Position numbers and translations under genes: made by a program. Shown here in pieces: positions 31,393-43,918 of a stretch of DNA of 64,000 nt. The stretch spans positions 62,001 to 126,000 of the forward strand of contig JAIQDT010003784.1 of NCBI GenBank assembly GCA_021521415.1, written 5' to 3'. The notes below the pieces were generated by a model. It was not told the origin of the DNA and did not search any database. It worked only from the letters and a program-made list of their open reading frames with translations. How positions within the stretch are numbered: the stretch's first letter is position 1; each line of letters starts with the position of its first letter. The DNA comes from Bidens hawaiensis. Its lineage: Eukaryota; Streptophyta; Magnoliopsida; Asterales; Asteraceae.

Positions 31393-33391
31393 ATAATTGG
31401 GACCGATAAAAAACGATCTTAAGGGCCACCTTAGCTTAGATCTGGACACCCCGAAGCTAACTAGGTTATAAACGATCAAAATCCAGCCAACCATGGTGGT
31501 TACGGCAACTGACGGCGCCGGAATCGAGGATAAACCCTAAAACCGCGAAGAAAGAAGCTGAACTGAACATATACGGGAGTATAAGTATATACGCCGTATA
31601 TGTATGTGTAGCGTATAATTATATACGTCGTATATGTATGTGTAGCGTATAACTATATGCGCCGTGTATGTATGCCGTATAAGTATATTCACCGGGTACG
31701 TATGTATACCGTATATGTATATATATAGCGTGTATATATTAATACCGTATATGTATATATGGAGTGTATGTATGTGCACCGTGTATGTATGTACACCGTG
31801 TATGTATGTATATAGCGTGTATGTATGTGCACCGTGTATGTATATACATCGTGTATGTATATAAGCTGTGTATGTATGTATATAGCGTGTATGCATTGTA
31901 TACCGTATATGTATATATATCATGTATGTATGAATACCGTATATGTATATATATCATGTATGTATGAATACCGTATATGTATATATATCATGTATGTATG
32001 AATACCGTATATGTAAATATGGCGTGTATGTATATGCACTGTGTGTATATAAGATGTGTATGCATGTATACCGTATATGTATATATAATAGCGTGTATGT
32101 ATTGTATACCGTATATGTATATACAGCGTGTATGTATGTATACAGTGTATGTATGTATGAAATATATGTATGTACAGCGTATATGTATGCATATTGTGTA
32201 TATAGGTATAATGTATATGCAAGTAGAACGTCTATGAATAACATGGACTTATACGGTAAATACGCTAAGAACAAGGAACCAATTAATAATGAAAGGTAGT
32301 GTTCAAAATTAGAACGTCCTAGAAATAAGAGCCAAGTACGCAAACGAGCACTAGAGTAGTAGTTAGCTCATGGGCCTTATTACAGTTAGCCGTGCACAGC
32401 TCAAGAAGTGCATTACCGTAAATTCGGAAAGGAATCATTTACAAGTAAGTTTCTAGCCCCATTTCCTTGTTATGTTTTCGTGGCTGTGTGCATACTCAAT
32501 GTGAAATGTTAATACACTTACCTTATGTGGTAAGTGTATGCCATGAATGATTTATGCGATAGTTATTATACTGAGGTTATGAATGAATGCTTGTCGGTGC
32601 GTGAACGATCTTCGGATATTGCACGTATCGCCAGGGAAGGTGATCGTTAGAATATTAATGTTAAGGATGCCTAGTGTGTCCGTGTGTTATGATGTAATTT
32701 GTTTTGTTTACGTTGGTACGTTACATTTAATTATTGTATATGTGGTACGTGTAAGCAGGTGTATCTGCAGTATGCGGTCCCTACGTCCGATATAGTAAGT
32801 TAGGATGGCAACATAGGGAAGGATGGTGGGCCTTGTACATGTTGTTAATGTATGATGGTATAGGGAAGGACTGCGTACCTTGTACGTACCGTGAATAGTG
32901 AACATTGGTAAGGACTGCAGACCTTTTTCGTGTTCACGACCTTGAGTATATGTATAGACAGCGGACGATGACATACTCATGGTTGACTAAGGCAAGTGAA
33001 AGTATGTATGTATGATAGAATGGTAACAGGCTAAGTGTGAATATGTATCTTCGAATACGTATATATGTATGTATGAGAATCTAACGTATGTTGCCTGATT
33101 AACTAGAAATCACTCAGCGTAGCTGACTTTTAGTTTGCACGCAGATGAACAGGTTAAAGGAGCTAGCATGAGGATGACACATGGCATGGATTAAAGAGAC
33201 TGGCATCCAAAGAAGAAGAAATTATGTTTTCTCTTGAGACAATTTTTGACGTTTTAAGACAAGAATTCTTTGGTTTGTAAGAAATGGTTGACTTTTATTA
33301 TTCCGCGAAGTTTTAGTTAACTCTAATATTTAGAACTGTGTTTATGAGTAAATATAACGCCAAAGTAGGGCACCGGGACCGAGGCCTTACA
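31393..33391 (+). repeat. Tekay-like LTR fragment, 5' end missing
   Basis: The part from about 32430 to 33391 aligns with the solo LTR at 41699-43918: TTTCTAGCCCCATTTCCTTG, TAATACACTTACCTTA, and the end AGTAGGGCACCGGGAC..GGCCTTACA. No TGTAACATCC start is present, so it is truncated or recombined on the left. No internal domain follows. Confidence 0.7.
31565..32235. repeat. CGTATATGTATG array with 34-bp tandem units
   Basis: About 670 bp of interleaved CGTATATG, GTATGTATG and GCGTATAA words. An exact 34-bp tandem starts at 31902, 31936 and 31970, with a degenerate fourth at 32004. It occupies the same place in the LTR as the motif arrays of the other Tekay-type LTRs, and gives spurious Tyr/Ile/His-rich ORFs on both strands. 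Confidence 0.9.
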
Positions 33392-33943
33392 CCTTTTTAA
33401 TGAGTCTTTAATATGATCATTACTCTTAGAAGTTATAAGACTTGTTCCATATGTTTGACCCATGCATATACTAAGCTTTTAAGACCAATTAAGTTACCAA
33501 CGATTACCTGCAAAATATATCCGTTAGTGAAATAAATAATGGTTCAGGATACCTAACCTGTTTGGGATCCCTGCTGGCAAGATAATTAGACTTAGGATCC
33601 TTAAGCGAGATTTTGATCCGCAATAATACTTATATCAAACTGTGGTTTCTCGCTCAACACGTTGTGTTGACAAATGTATACTAATTTTAAGCATATCGCA
33701 TGTAGTTATATGGGATGTGAAGATTTAAGATTTAGAATGGACCATGGGTTTTGAATTAAAAAAAAGAACAATGTTTGATTTTGAGATGATGTAATTGTTG
33801 GATGTTCTTTTTTTAGAGACAATGTGTACTTTAATTTGAATAAAATATTTAGTTATTGTCAATCTTTTTATTTAGTGTCTTCTGAGGTATGATACAAATT
33901 TAGTCGCGCCCCGGCATGTTCCACTATTAGGTTGGGTGTGATA
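33392..33943 (+). repeat. LTR-C family fragment, 3' end
   Basis: The region around 33820-33900 (TGTGTACTTTAATTTGAATA, TATTGTCAATC) matches the 3' part of the copies ending at 35983 and 37790. It ends near GGGTGTGATA. Confidence 0.5.
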
Positions 33944-35983
33944 GAAAGTTCGGTTGTGTGCCACAATGCAGAACTGAAATTGATTTGGGAAATGGAACAA
34001 ATTCATATGATAAGATCATGGTAGATACGTCACTGATACATCTCATACATAAGTGTCCTTGTCATATTTTGTAATCGTAGCGTTTTCTGGGTCATTCAAA
34101 GAGCTGTGTTATTTTATAGTTATTGTGAAATACTTATCAACATTTTTGTTTTACTTAAACAACTCCATGTCATTGTTTGTTTCGTTTCTTAATTTTTTAC
34201 TCATTTTGGGGATGAAAATTCCAAAAGTTGTAAATTATGTGACATTCATCAATTTTTAAACCTGAAACCCGACCCCAATTTTGATGTAATTCAGATATTT
34301 AGTTATTAATTAAAATGGTGAATTTGTTGAGTATTTATGTTTATTACGTTTATTATGTTGTTTATGTTTATTATGATATTTGTTTATTTATGATGTTACA
34401 AATTCAATCCCAAATTTCATTTCATGCATTTTGTACCTAGACCTTATTCCAATATGTATGGGTTATCTTTTCTCTTCAATTCATCGTAAAGGTTATGTAA
34501 TTTGTCAAATCCTTGACTAAAACCATAAAGAATAGCCTTATGACGAGTTCTTGCAATTACTCCATTTCACCTTATAATTAACGAATTACTGGCTATAAAA
34601 AAAGGCTTAAACCTCTTGGCTCTTTGTCACACACCAATTCGCTCTCTATTGCATTCTAGTTTCTTCAATTTAGTGTCTTGTATTCTTTGACTTTACAAAG
34701 TCAAACCCGTTCAAGTTTTCAAGTCTCCCGATCCTTATTTTATTCTCATGGTAATTTATTATGCTATTTTCTGTATTATCTCATCGTTTAGAATGTGATT
34801 CCATTTTAAAAATAATTTAACAACGGTGTTTGTTCATCAAAAATGAACCCAACTCGCTTATGCGACTAGTCGGTCAAGCTTTGGAAATTTTATAACATTA
34901 AACTTATAAACATAACTCTTTCATCTTCAAATTTCTAAATCAATATTTGATTCATGTTAGAACCAAACCCGACATAAAATCGAGTTTATGTTCGACCAAA
35001 AATCAACTACTCGCTTAACTCACTTTCTTACTTTTTGGGCCTGTTTCATTTTCTTGAAACGAGTCAGACTTATGAATACGAGTAAACATTATCAAAATTT
35101 AGAAACAATTATAGAGTAAATACATATTTTCATTTTCCTTTAAAGCTTAGAAACTCCAAGCTATGAACATAAACTCCTCATTTCCTTAATTGTTTTTTCA
35201 TTCTTTATGTACATTGAATTGTACCGATAAATATTTTATATTTTCTAGGATCAAGTGTCGATTCGAACTTACCCGTTTCACTCGCTTAAGTGCTTAAATC
35301 ATCTTCAATTGGTTTAGCATACTAAGCGAGTTTTCATAACCCCATTGTTACCGTTTTGGGGTGTAGCATGCTACATTTTTCTTCATTGCTATTTCATGAT
35401 TTCATGTTTACAAATCAATTCACATTATTTGACGTGCATGTTACCATTAACTTCATATTGTACATATTTTATTTGTATTATTTGCTCTGTGTTTATCGTC
35501 TTTGGTGGAAGAGATTTATGCATATACCCATGCTTACTTAAAGTGTGAGGGTCTGACATGGCGTACCTCTATCTCTTGGTAATTCGAATTTATGTCAAAC
35601 AGAAAGGCAGTTTTCATTCCCCTATTACTTGTGACTTTATGTCGAAAGGAACATGATATTTACTATTAGTTGTCATTTTCTTTATGTCGATAATGTTCAT
35701 CATCACAAGTGAATTATTGGACATTTTCATACAATATATATTTAAACATGTACATTTTGAACCGTGATGTGCAAGGAAGAAAAAAACAAGATTACCTTTA
35801 GGAGTTATTTTAACTTGGAAATTTTTGATTTCCCGATGTGATGTTATTTGTTTCAAACAATTGTGTACTTGCGTTTATTTGAAATGGAATAAATAAATTA
35901 TTGTCAATTTAATAGTGTTACAAGCTTATGAGCAATCCAAGTACCGCCTTGGCGTATAATCCGCCTAAGTCCGGTGTGTTACA
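33944..35983 (+). repeat. LTR-C family copy (near full length)
   Basis: From about 34230 the sequence aligns, in reverse complement, to 45250-48860, and in direct orientation to 36130-37790. It includes the promoter-like GGCTATAAAAAAAGG near 34595 and ends AAGTCCGGTGTGTTACA. The first 280 bp are uncertain. No coding content. Confidence 0.6.
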
Positions 35984-37790
35984 TCGCATAGCACACCGAT
36001 CTTAGGTTTCTTCTCGGTTAACATCTAGGTCGCGCTACGCGAACCCTGTCCCTCCCATCCGCCTTGATACACGATGCATATCCGGAATCGTTAAAACGAG
36101 CTTGTTTCGAGGTTGGTCTTCCTCCTCACCGATCTCTCTCCTCTTGAATCATTTTTGAAGATTCTCAATGAACCTAGACCAATTCTAACATGTTGTACAA
36201 AATTTTAGTCGACAATCTTTAATTTCAAGATTTTATATCAAAGGCTAGCCTTTTAACTAATTAACCTTTGCAATTAACTCTTTTTGACTTGTTATGAATG
36301 AATTTTTGGCTATGAAAATAGGACTATATCTCTGCTTATCCTTTACCATGAATCAATATTCACTCAATTTCAAATTAGTCTCCCCAGTTTTGATGTGCTT
36401 GCAACTTTGTCTTCCAAAATCAAGGTCGAGCTCTCAAGTCTTTCAAGTTCTCGTTCTTAGAAAATCTACGAGTAATTATTGTGACATTTTAAGTTGTGTA
36501 CATATGTTTATCGTTATCATGTTTTCCAAACAATTGACACATGTGGTAACGACACATTTCCGCCTACGGTTTGTTAGTGTCCAGTTAAGTCTGGTAACAT
36601 ACTTTTCTCAAACTAAAAATTCAAGAATCTGGCTTTTAACCTAATAAACAACATCTTCATTTCTTAAAAATGTTTTAACATAAAACCAACTCAACTCCGG
36701 GTTCTTGTCCGACAAAAATGAAATACTCGCTTAAACATTTCTTTTTTAATAAAGATTCGGTCCGCTATTCAAAAACGAACCAAACTCGTCAAAAATACAC
36801 TAACAAATATTTTAACCTAAATTTCTTGAAAATATTAAGTATAAACACACATTTTCATTCAATCTTAAAATAGTTAAATTTCTAATCTTCGTTTTTCTTA
36901 AACGAACGAAGAACATAACCGACGTCTTCTATATTTCATCCTTTAATTCTTAGAATACTATTTTAATCCTAGAATTATATTCTCATCTAGGATAGTTTGT
37001 CAGACCGACTTCACTCGGTTCACTCGCTCAAAACAACGTTCGCTTCATCGCTTATTTACGCGCATCTTTCATGTGAGTTTTCATTACCCCCCCCCCTTTC
37101 CATGTCGTTACAATGTTTTGGGTGTAGCACGTTACATTTTTCATTGTTTTTTCATGACTTCATGTTGTAAATCAATTAACATAATTGTCTTGAAAGTTTC
37201 ATCTTTCTACATAATCGTTTATCAACTTTTTTGTATTACTTGCATTGTGTTTTATCTCTTTTGGTGAAAGAGACTCATGCACTTACTGATACTCATAGTG
37301 GGAGGGTACTCACACCGCTTTGTAATTCGACTATACGTCAAAAAGAATGGTGGTTCTCATTCCCCTAGTAATTTCGACTTATGTAGAAAAGAATGGGAAG
37401 TTTACTATTTTTTTTCATTTACATTTTGTTGGAAATATTACAATCTTGACATGTGAATTGCCATTCGTTATTATATTATATATATGTGCTTAAACTTATG
37501 AATTCACATCAACTTAAATGTCGACAAAATTTTGGTTTTTAGACGTTCTACTAGTTAAATTGATGCTTGCAAGGAAGAAGAAAACTAGTCGGACCTTTAG
37601 GATTTATTTTAAATTAATAAGATTTGTCTTCACGATGCAATGTTATTTGAATTATTTGTGTACTTGTAAACTACTTGAAATTCAATAAATATATATTTGC
37701 CAAATTAATAATAATTTAATAATGTCTACGGGTGATGAGCAATATATATACAGCCCCGACGTATAATCCATCTAAAGTCGGGGTGTTACA
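35984..37790 (+). repeat. LTR-C family copy, 5' truncated
   Basis: Directly follows the previous copy in the same orientation and ends AAGTCGGGGTGTTACA. Shared landmarks: GGTGTAGCA-G-TACATTTTTC at 35360 and 37120, and GACTTATGT-GAAA at 35635 and 37378. Its start matches a point some 270 bp inside the family. Confidence 0.6.
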
Positions 37791-38237
37791 TCATACTTGG
37801 ATGTGTTAATGTAAAGTTAAAGTTAGTAAGTTTTTATGTGTTAAAGCAATCAGTTTATGATTTGTTTCAGGCCATTGTATGGACACAATTTAAACCCCTT
37901 TGTACGGGTACCACATGTAGGCCCTTATATGGGCACAACTTTGACAACGCCTTTGTGGTGTGTGTCAGCAATTTAAATTGCATATGTGAGTAGCCTTGGT
38001 TATATAATTGTCGGTGAAGGTTAGCATGATTGACTAATTAGATTGATCTGCGTTGGAAATGTTTAGGAAAGTTAAGTACCACTAAATACTTAATTTTGTA
38101 CTTCAGGCATGTATGACATCATTATTTTATAATAATTCTTAGTGTAATGATAGTAAAGCCATAACTATAACGCCACGTCTATGCTATGGTTAACAAGTCA
38201 GTTATATAATAAATATAACTGGGCTTAATGGAGGGAG
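37791..38237. other. Unassigned sequence
   Basis: No ORF. A short local duplication (CATTGTATGGACACAATTTAA near 37870 and CCTTATATGGGCACAACTTT near 37920) is the only structure I see. Confidence 0.5.
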
Positions 38238-38238
38238 T

Positions 38239-38312
38239 AACTCACCAAACTAAATAGTTAAACATGCTCATGTGGAAATAGTACTAGGATGGGTCACCTA
38301 AAATCACAGGGA
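38239..38312 (+). repeat. 5S-rRNA-like segment 1 (5' LTR remnant)
   Basis: AGTTAAACATGCTC and TAGTACTAGGATGGGT-ACC match the A-box to C-box part of plant 5S rRNA. It is too short and diverged to be a gene. Confidence 0.65.
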
Positions 38313-38415
38313 AAACCAAAAACAAACTTATGACTTCAAAGCCATCGCTAATCTGTTAGAGATGACGGGGTAAATCCCATCGATGACGATGAGTCCCTAC
38401 AGGGGGTGGGGTGAT

Positions 38416-38628
38416 TGTAACGATATGGAGAAGATTAACTGACCAATTGAAACACCATTGGCAAATCCCACATCGGCAGTAAACAAGAGAGTCTTGGTTC
38501 ATAAGGATTTCCCCACCTTTTAAACCACCAACACGTTTTGGGCTTAGCTGGCTGTGGAGTAAATGAAAACTCCATTGTTAAGTGTGCTAAAGTGGAAGTA
38601 GCATTAGGATGGGTGACGTCCTATGACG
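38416..38628 (+). repeat. TRIM 3' LTR with 5S-rRNA-like segment 2
   Basis: LTR starts TGTAACGATATGG after the purine tract. The 5S-like part is 38571-38628: ACTCC, GTTAAGTGTGCT, AGTAG, TTAGGATGGGTGAC-TCCT in the correct order and spacing for 5S rRNA. Confidence 0.65.
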
Positions 38629-38830
38629 TGTAACGCCCCGGCTTTAAGTAGAATATGCCTACGCGGAACGTACAAATCACTCATAAGCAAGTAACACAAT
38701 TAAAGTCGCAATATATATATGTGTGTGTGTGTGTATACATAATATATATAAACGAAACCATAAAAATCTACGTGTCGCGATGTGGTCGCTTCCCCTTTTT
38801 CTAAAGTCACTAGATTTGCTTGATTTTTAA
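38629..38830 (-). repeat. LTR-C family fragment, 3' end, inverted
   Basis: TGTAACGCCCCGGC on the plus strand is the reverse complement of an LTR-C end. The reverse complement of 38660-38700 (TGTGTTACTTGCTTATGAG) matches AGTGTTACAAGCTTATGAG near 35930. Interrupted by (AT)n and (GT)n at 38705-38755. Confidence 0.55.
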
Positions 38831-39002
38831 ATAGAGACTTCTAATGCATTTAACTAGAATTAACGGATATGGGTCTCATCAAACCCAAATATTTCTTAAA
38901 CGAGTTATAACATCTCTTTATATAAAAAACTAATCTCACTAAATATTTGATATAAAATCCTATACAGTAGGTTATACTAAAAATTATTATCTGATTTATT
39001 TA

Positions 39003-39054
<52 letters not shown>

Positions 39055-39296
39055 TAATTAAAAAATCAATTTTATAGTAAAAAACATACACGGGTCTTGG
39101 GTATCATCAAACCTATATAGCTTTTAAACCATGTTATAAAATCTCATTCATTTGTGACATAATTTATTATTAAACCATAAGTATATTATTAACTTTCATT
39201 CAATAAAAAAATATTAGAAACAAATAATATAAAACACCCCCCGTAATAAGGGAGATATAAACTAGTGTGTGTGTGTGTGTGGGTGTATATATATAT
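38831..39296. repeat. AT-rich repeat region with (AT)n microsatellite
   Basis: Uninterrupted AT dinucleotides near 39007-39048. The flanks are a degenerate duplication about 225 bp apart: GGTCTCATCAAACCCAAATA near 38873 and GGTATCATCAAACCTATATA near 39098. A GT run lies near 39264-39282. Confidence 0.7.
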
Positions 39297-39967
39297 AGGG
39301 GTGAGATCTAGAGAAAACTCATTTTAAAGAGAGAACTAGTAAAGAATTATTTTTAACTATGTTTTGAAAAATATTTTGTGATTTCTTTTTCATTCCTCCT
39401 TCTAATAAGATGATATTGTTCTTAAAAAAAACAAAAAAAAAAACTTGTCGGTGTAGTACTGTAGTGCATATGTGCACTAATGCTTATTGCACATATACAA
39501 TAGTGTTTTATTGCATATAATACAACACAATTGCATTATCCAATACACATTATTGAATATATGCAAATACGACACTAATAATTGTATGCAAAATACATTA
39601 TCGCATATATGTAATACAACACTAATGCATATATGCACTATATCGATTTTTTAATTTTTGTATATAATATAACACTATTGCAAATATACAATACAAACAA
39701 CTATATATATGCCATTAAACACTATTTAAAATATCAAAATACACACTATTGCACATATGCATTATAAAAAAAGTCGGTGTATTGCATATATGCATTACTC
39801 GTTAATTTTTTTTTTTATATATTTTTCAGTGGTAAATAATAACAACATATAAAAAGGATGAAAGAAAAAAATAATTTAAAATATTTTTTTTAATTAAATT
39901 AAAAATATTTCATTATTAGTTCTATAGTTCTCTCAATAAAATGGAGTTCTCTCATGATTATCTCCCT
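39297..39967. mobile_element. MITE-like element with inverted ends
   Basis: The left end AGGGGTGAGATC..AGAGAAAACTCATTTTA..GAGAGAACTA is the imperfect inverse of the right end TAGTTCTCTC..TAAAATGGAGTTCTCTCATGATTATCTCCCT, over about 45 bp. Both ends abut TATATA runs, the likely target. The interior is AT-rich with GCATATATGCA-type words and no ORF. Confidence 0.7.
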
Positions 39968-41642
39968 ATATATATATATGTATGTATATGTTTAAGTTTA
40001 AGAGAGAAATTAAGTTATTGCAAGAAATACAAGTAATCATTCTTACCAATCAGATTTTTTTCTTTTTATCTGTTGTTTATTCAAATATAAAGGTAAATTA
40101 GTAAACTATTCAGTTTATAGTTTTGGAAACTAATAATTATAATGGAAATTATTGTGGAAAGTTACATATCAAAAATTTTTTTAAAAAACTTAACTACTTT
40201 AATTGTTGTTTTTCATCATGGTAAATTGTTTTCCCAAATTTCAAAAGCTAACCAACATCAACAATATAAAAAATAATATGATTCAACATAATGGACTTTG
40301 CATGTCCCATTATCTTCGATCAAGCATCTATATTGTCAGAAGTCTAATTCATTTTTAATCGATAATAGCAAATTCAAGAATTATAAATTTCATGGATGTT
40401 ACTATTAATATTACCCGATTCCTCAAAATCACAACTTCAATTTTATTGTCAACCTAGATTTTATCAGTAAGGGATTTCTTTCTTTTTCTTTTCAAGTATG
40501 GGTAATCCAAAATAATTCCGAAATTTATAATTAAAATAGTGGATTTGAATGCTTTACATAACTTACCCTCCAATGTCTTTATTATTCTAAAAAATGTTTT
40601 TAAACTCCAATCTCTCCAATGTCTTACTTATAATTATTTATCATCATTTTTATAAAAGGAAAAAAACAGTTTTAAAATTCCGAATTTGCTAGTTTAAAAT
40701 TCTAAATTTTCCGGTTTAATGATTTTTTTAAATTCTAATGTGTGTTCTATGGTTCCTCTGATAGTTTTATTTTTTTATATATTTTTTAAATATCCTTTAA
40801 CTTTAATATATTTTTTTAAATATCCTTTAACTTTTTAAAATGACTTGGATCAAATCTTTTTTTTCTCATATTCAACAACCTGGATCAACAAAATTCCAAT
40901 GTCAACATATTCGTACACACATGTATATATATAATACCTACACACGTCATCATACTTGACAAATAGACTGTAGGATATCCTACACAGAAAAAGAGCATAC
41001 CCTACACAATCGAACATACACATATAATACCTACACACACCATCATATTTGGTAAACATAATTGTAGGATATCTTACACACAGAAAAAAGAGCATGGCCT
41101 ACACAGTCGAACATATTCCTACAAACATATATAATTTCTACACATGCTATCATACATAACAAACAGAATTATAGGATACCATACATACAAAAAAGAAAGA
41201 TAGTCCTACGCACATATATAATACCTACACACACCATCATACTAATTGTAAGATAACTAAAAACAAAACAAAAATACAAACAAACCAACCAACCTAGTCG
41301 ATGTATATGAGTTTAAACATGTGATTGGAGTTTGGAGTTTTTAATAATTGATTGGAGCTTCTAGTAATAAGTTTTTTTAAATGGAAGGAGATTTAATATG
41401 TAATTAAGTTCTGTAAGGATTCTTAAGGAAATTGAAGAGCGATATTAAATTTATATTCTATTACCATATAAGAAATCACACATAAATACCAATGTATCGT
41501 TTTTCTTAAATTACTAAACATGTATTTTCTAGTTTATTACAAAAATGGCATTATTATTGTGCACCATCGATTACACATAATCAATGGTCAAGATCCACTT
41601 CTTGCATTTCTCGCATTAAAACCACTTCTCTCCTGAACCATC

Positions 41643-41680
<38 letters not shown>

Positions 41681-41693
41681 CATCTCATAAAGT
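39968..41693. other. AT-rich intergenic sequence with degenerate repeat
   Basis: No gene seen. At about 40931, 41025, 41131 and 41219 a degenerate unit of 90-105 bp recurs (ATAATACCTACACAC, TAGGATATCCTACACA, CCTACACA-TCGAACAT). (AT)n at 41646-41681. Confidence 0.65.
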
Positions 41694-41698
41694 AGCAA
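41694..41698. other. Target site duplication of solo LTR A, left
   Basis: AGCAA, repeated exactly at 43919-43923. Confidence 0.92.
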
Positions 41699-43918
41699 TG
41701 TAACATCCTACTTTTGAAAAATAATAAATAAAAGAATTTTGTTTATTTAATGGTACGTTAATATTTAGTTAAGTTAAATAAGAATAAGTTTGGTTGTAGT
41801 CTTGGAAATAAAAGATGGATTAAGGGATGGTTATGGGCTTTAGGGTCCATGGGCTTATCCTAGATAAGCACCATAAACCTCCCTAAAACCCTAAATCCTT
41901 ATTCCACCACCTAGCTTCCATACACACTCAAAAACACACACAAACACCCTCCTATCAATCAGACCCAGATCTGAAGTTAAGAAAGGTTAGATTTCGTGAG
42001 GAATCTTCACCAAACAACTATCAAAACACCTGGATTCACGTGTTAAATTAGGTCCAAAGCAAAAATGAGCCGAAAGAGGTAATTTTAGTTTAAAAGTTAT
42101 GTATTTCATTCGGTTTGCAAAACGCTTTTGTAGAAAGATGAATTCGGACTAAAACTAGTAGGAAAAACATAAAATTTGTAAGAAGCGAGTTAACAGACTT
42201 GAGATGAAACCAACCTGGTATCATCGGTCCGTGTAAAGGCAAAAAAGATGAGGCTGTTATGTACCAAAACTCATTGGGGTTATAAGACGGGCCTTAGATG
42301 GGCGAAAGAAAACGAATATAGCTGAAAGGCATGAAAACCAAGTTTGAAATTGAAATCGGAATTCGATGCGACTAGAACAGAATTCGATTCGACTAGAATC
42401 GAATCAAATCAAGAAAACTCGACTTGCCCAATGAACCTTGACTCGACTCAATGAACTTCGGCCCTATTATACTCTACTCGATTAAAACTCGACTTGGTTA
42501 ACACTCGACTCGATTAAAACTCGACTTGAATAAAACTCGACTCGATTAAGACTCGAATCTATTAAGACTTGACTCTATTAAAACTCGACCTAATTAAGAA
42601 TCAACTCAATTAAAACTCAATTCGACTGAGACTCGACTAGGCTCAATTCGATTAGAATATAATCGATTAAACTCGATTGGACTTGACTCAAAATCATGAA
42701 AAGTCATTTTTCTAATGAAATTTTAACAAAGACTTTTTAACTAAATTTAAGTAAATTTTAGTAACCCCAGCCAGGGGCTCTGCCCTTTTAACCATGCTAG
42801 GGGTTGCCGCTTCTAGGACCCCACTGCTAGGGGTTGCTGCCCCCGGACCCCGTTCGTTATGGGCGTTTTACTAACCTAAAACATGATTTCGGTTAGGAGT
42901 AGTTAAGTGATGTATGTAAATTGTACACAGTTAGTCGCGCCTAGCTGAGAAGAGGTGTGACCATAAACTTAGAAAGGAACCTGATTCATGTGAGTTTCTA
43001 ACCCCGTTCCTTGTTGTGTTTTCGGGGCTTTGTGCATAATCGATGTGATTAGTTAATACACTTACCTTAATTGGTAAGCATATGCTATATGAATGTCTTG
43101 TGAATGATAAAAGAATTATGTATCATTGTAGAAAAGGTTGAGTAGATAGATGTAGATATATTTATATGTATCCAACGTATGTATGATTGTGTGGTAAAGT
43201 ATGTATGGTTATCCGATGCAGAAGGGGTCGAACCCAAATAATATCAGAATTAGATGTATGGTTGTATGGTTATCCGAAAAGAAGGGATCAGACCCTAATA
43301 ATATCCCAGGAAGGAGAGACCAGACCATAACAAAATCTGAGGAAAGGGATCGGACCCTAATAATATCCGAGAAAAAAGGGACTGGACCTTAATAATATCC
43401 GAGGAAGTAGGGGCGAAATGTTCTTTAAAACGTAAAGATAGTATGTGTTAAATATGAAAGAATAAAAGCATGAGATAAGGAAGTATGAAAGTATAAAAGT
43501 ATGAACATATGCATGTGTTTAAGAATGAAAGAAAGATAAGGATTTTAAGTAAGTAATATGTTTTCGTGGACATGTATGCATAAGAATGTGAATGCAATGT
43601 ATGTTGCATGTTTAACTAGAACTCACTCGGTATAGCTGACTTTCAGTATGCACGCATGAAAAATAATGAAGCAGCTGGCTTGAGAAGCACACATGACAGA
43701 AGAATAAAGAAGCTGTCATCTGAATATTTGAAGTTATAATATTTAGTGATGTTTGGACTTAAAGACATGTTTTAATATTTGTTTGATATAAAGAATTATG
43801 TAATGAATGGTTGACATTTTTTATATTCCTTGAAAAGTTTTAATTCACTATGATATTTTGAACTGTATATATGAGTAAATCCAACTTTCAAGTAGGGCAC
43901 CGGGTACGTGGCCTTACA
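41699..43918 (+). mobile_element. Solo LTR A (Tekay family, 2220 bp)
   Basis: Starts TGTAACATCCTACTTTTG and ends GTGGCCTTACA, flanked by AGCAA on both sides, with no internal domain. The start is the same as the E2 LTR and the end the same as the fragment ending at 33391. A solo LTR arises by recombination between the two LTRs of one element. Contains an ACTCGA array, a GC-rich block (42764-42853) and a minisatellite (43215-43415). Confidence 0.92.
42350..42700. repeat. ACTCGA motif array in solo LTR A
   Basis: About 350 bp of CTCGACT and CTCGATTAAAA words in degenerate tandem order, about 16-18 bp apart. It lies just upstream of the GC-rich block, the same relative position as the array in the E2 LTR. 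Confidence 0.88.

Larger units (their letters stand above)
38238..38628 (+). mobile_element. Cassandra-like TRIM remnant
   Basis: Two 5S-rRNA-like segments in direct orientation flank a short non-coding domain ending in a purine tract (AGGGGGTGGGGTGAT, 38401-38415) directly before TGTAACG at 38416. The second unit has ATCCCACATCGGC, typical of TRIM LTRs, and AACACGTTTTGGGCTTAG. Cassandra is the known TRIM family with 5S sequence in its LTRs. No iMet primer site is visible, and the 3' end is cut by the LTR starting at 38629. Confidence 0.6.

Noticed and set aside
31537..32343. Overlapping ORFs of 66-129 codons on both strands rich in Tyr, Ile, His and Thr
   Set aside because: They are translations of the CGTATATGTATG repeat array; open frames on both strands are expected from such a repeat.
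33944..37790. Short hydrophobic ORFs at 34053-34259, 35345-35548, 36294-36644 and 37073-37267 as small membrane proteins
   Set aside because: T-rich sequence yields Phe/Leu/Ile-rich frames; the two LTR copies do not preserve the frame between them.
38239..38628. Functional 5S rRNA gene
   Set aside because: Only the internal promoter half is similar; the 5' and 3' ends of 5S rRNA are missing and substitutions are many.
39007..39048. AT repeat as a regulatory or matrix-attachment element
   Set aside because: A plain (AT)n microsatellite; nothing else nearby supports a function.
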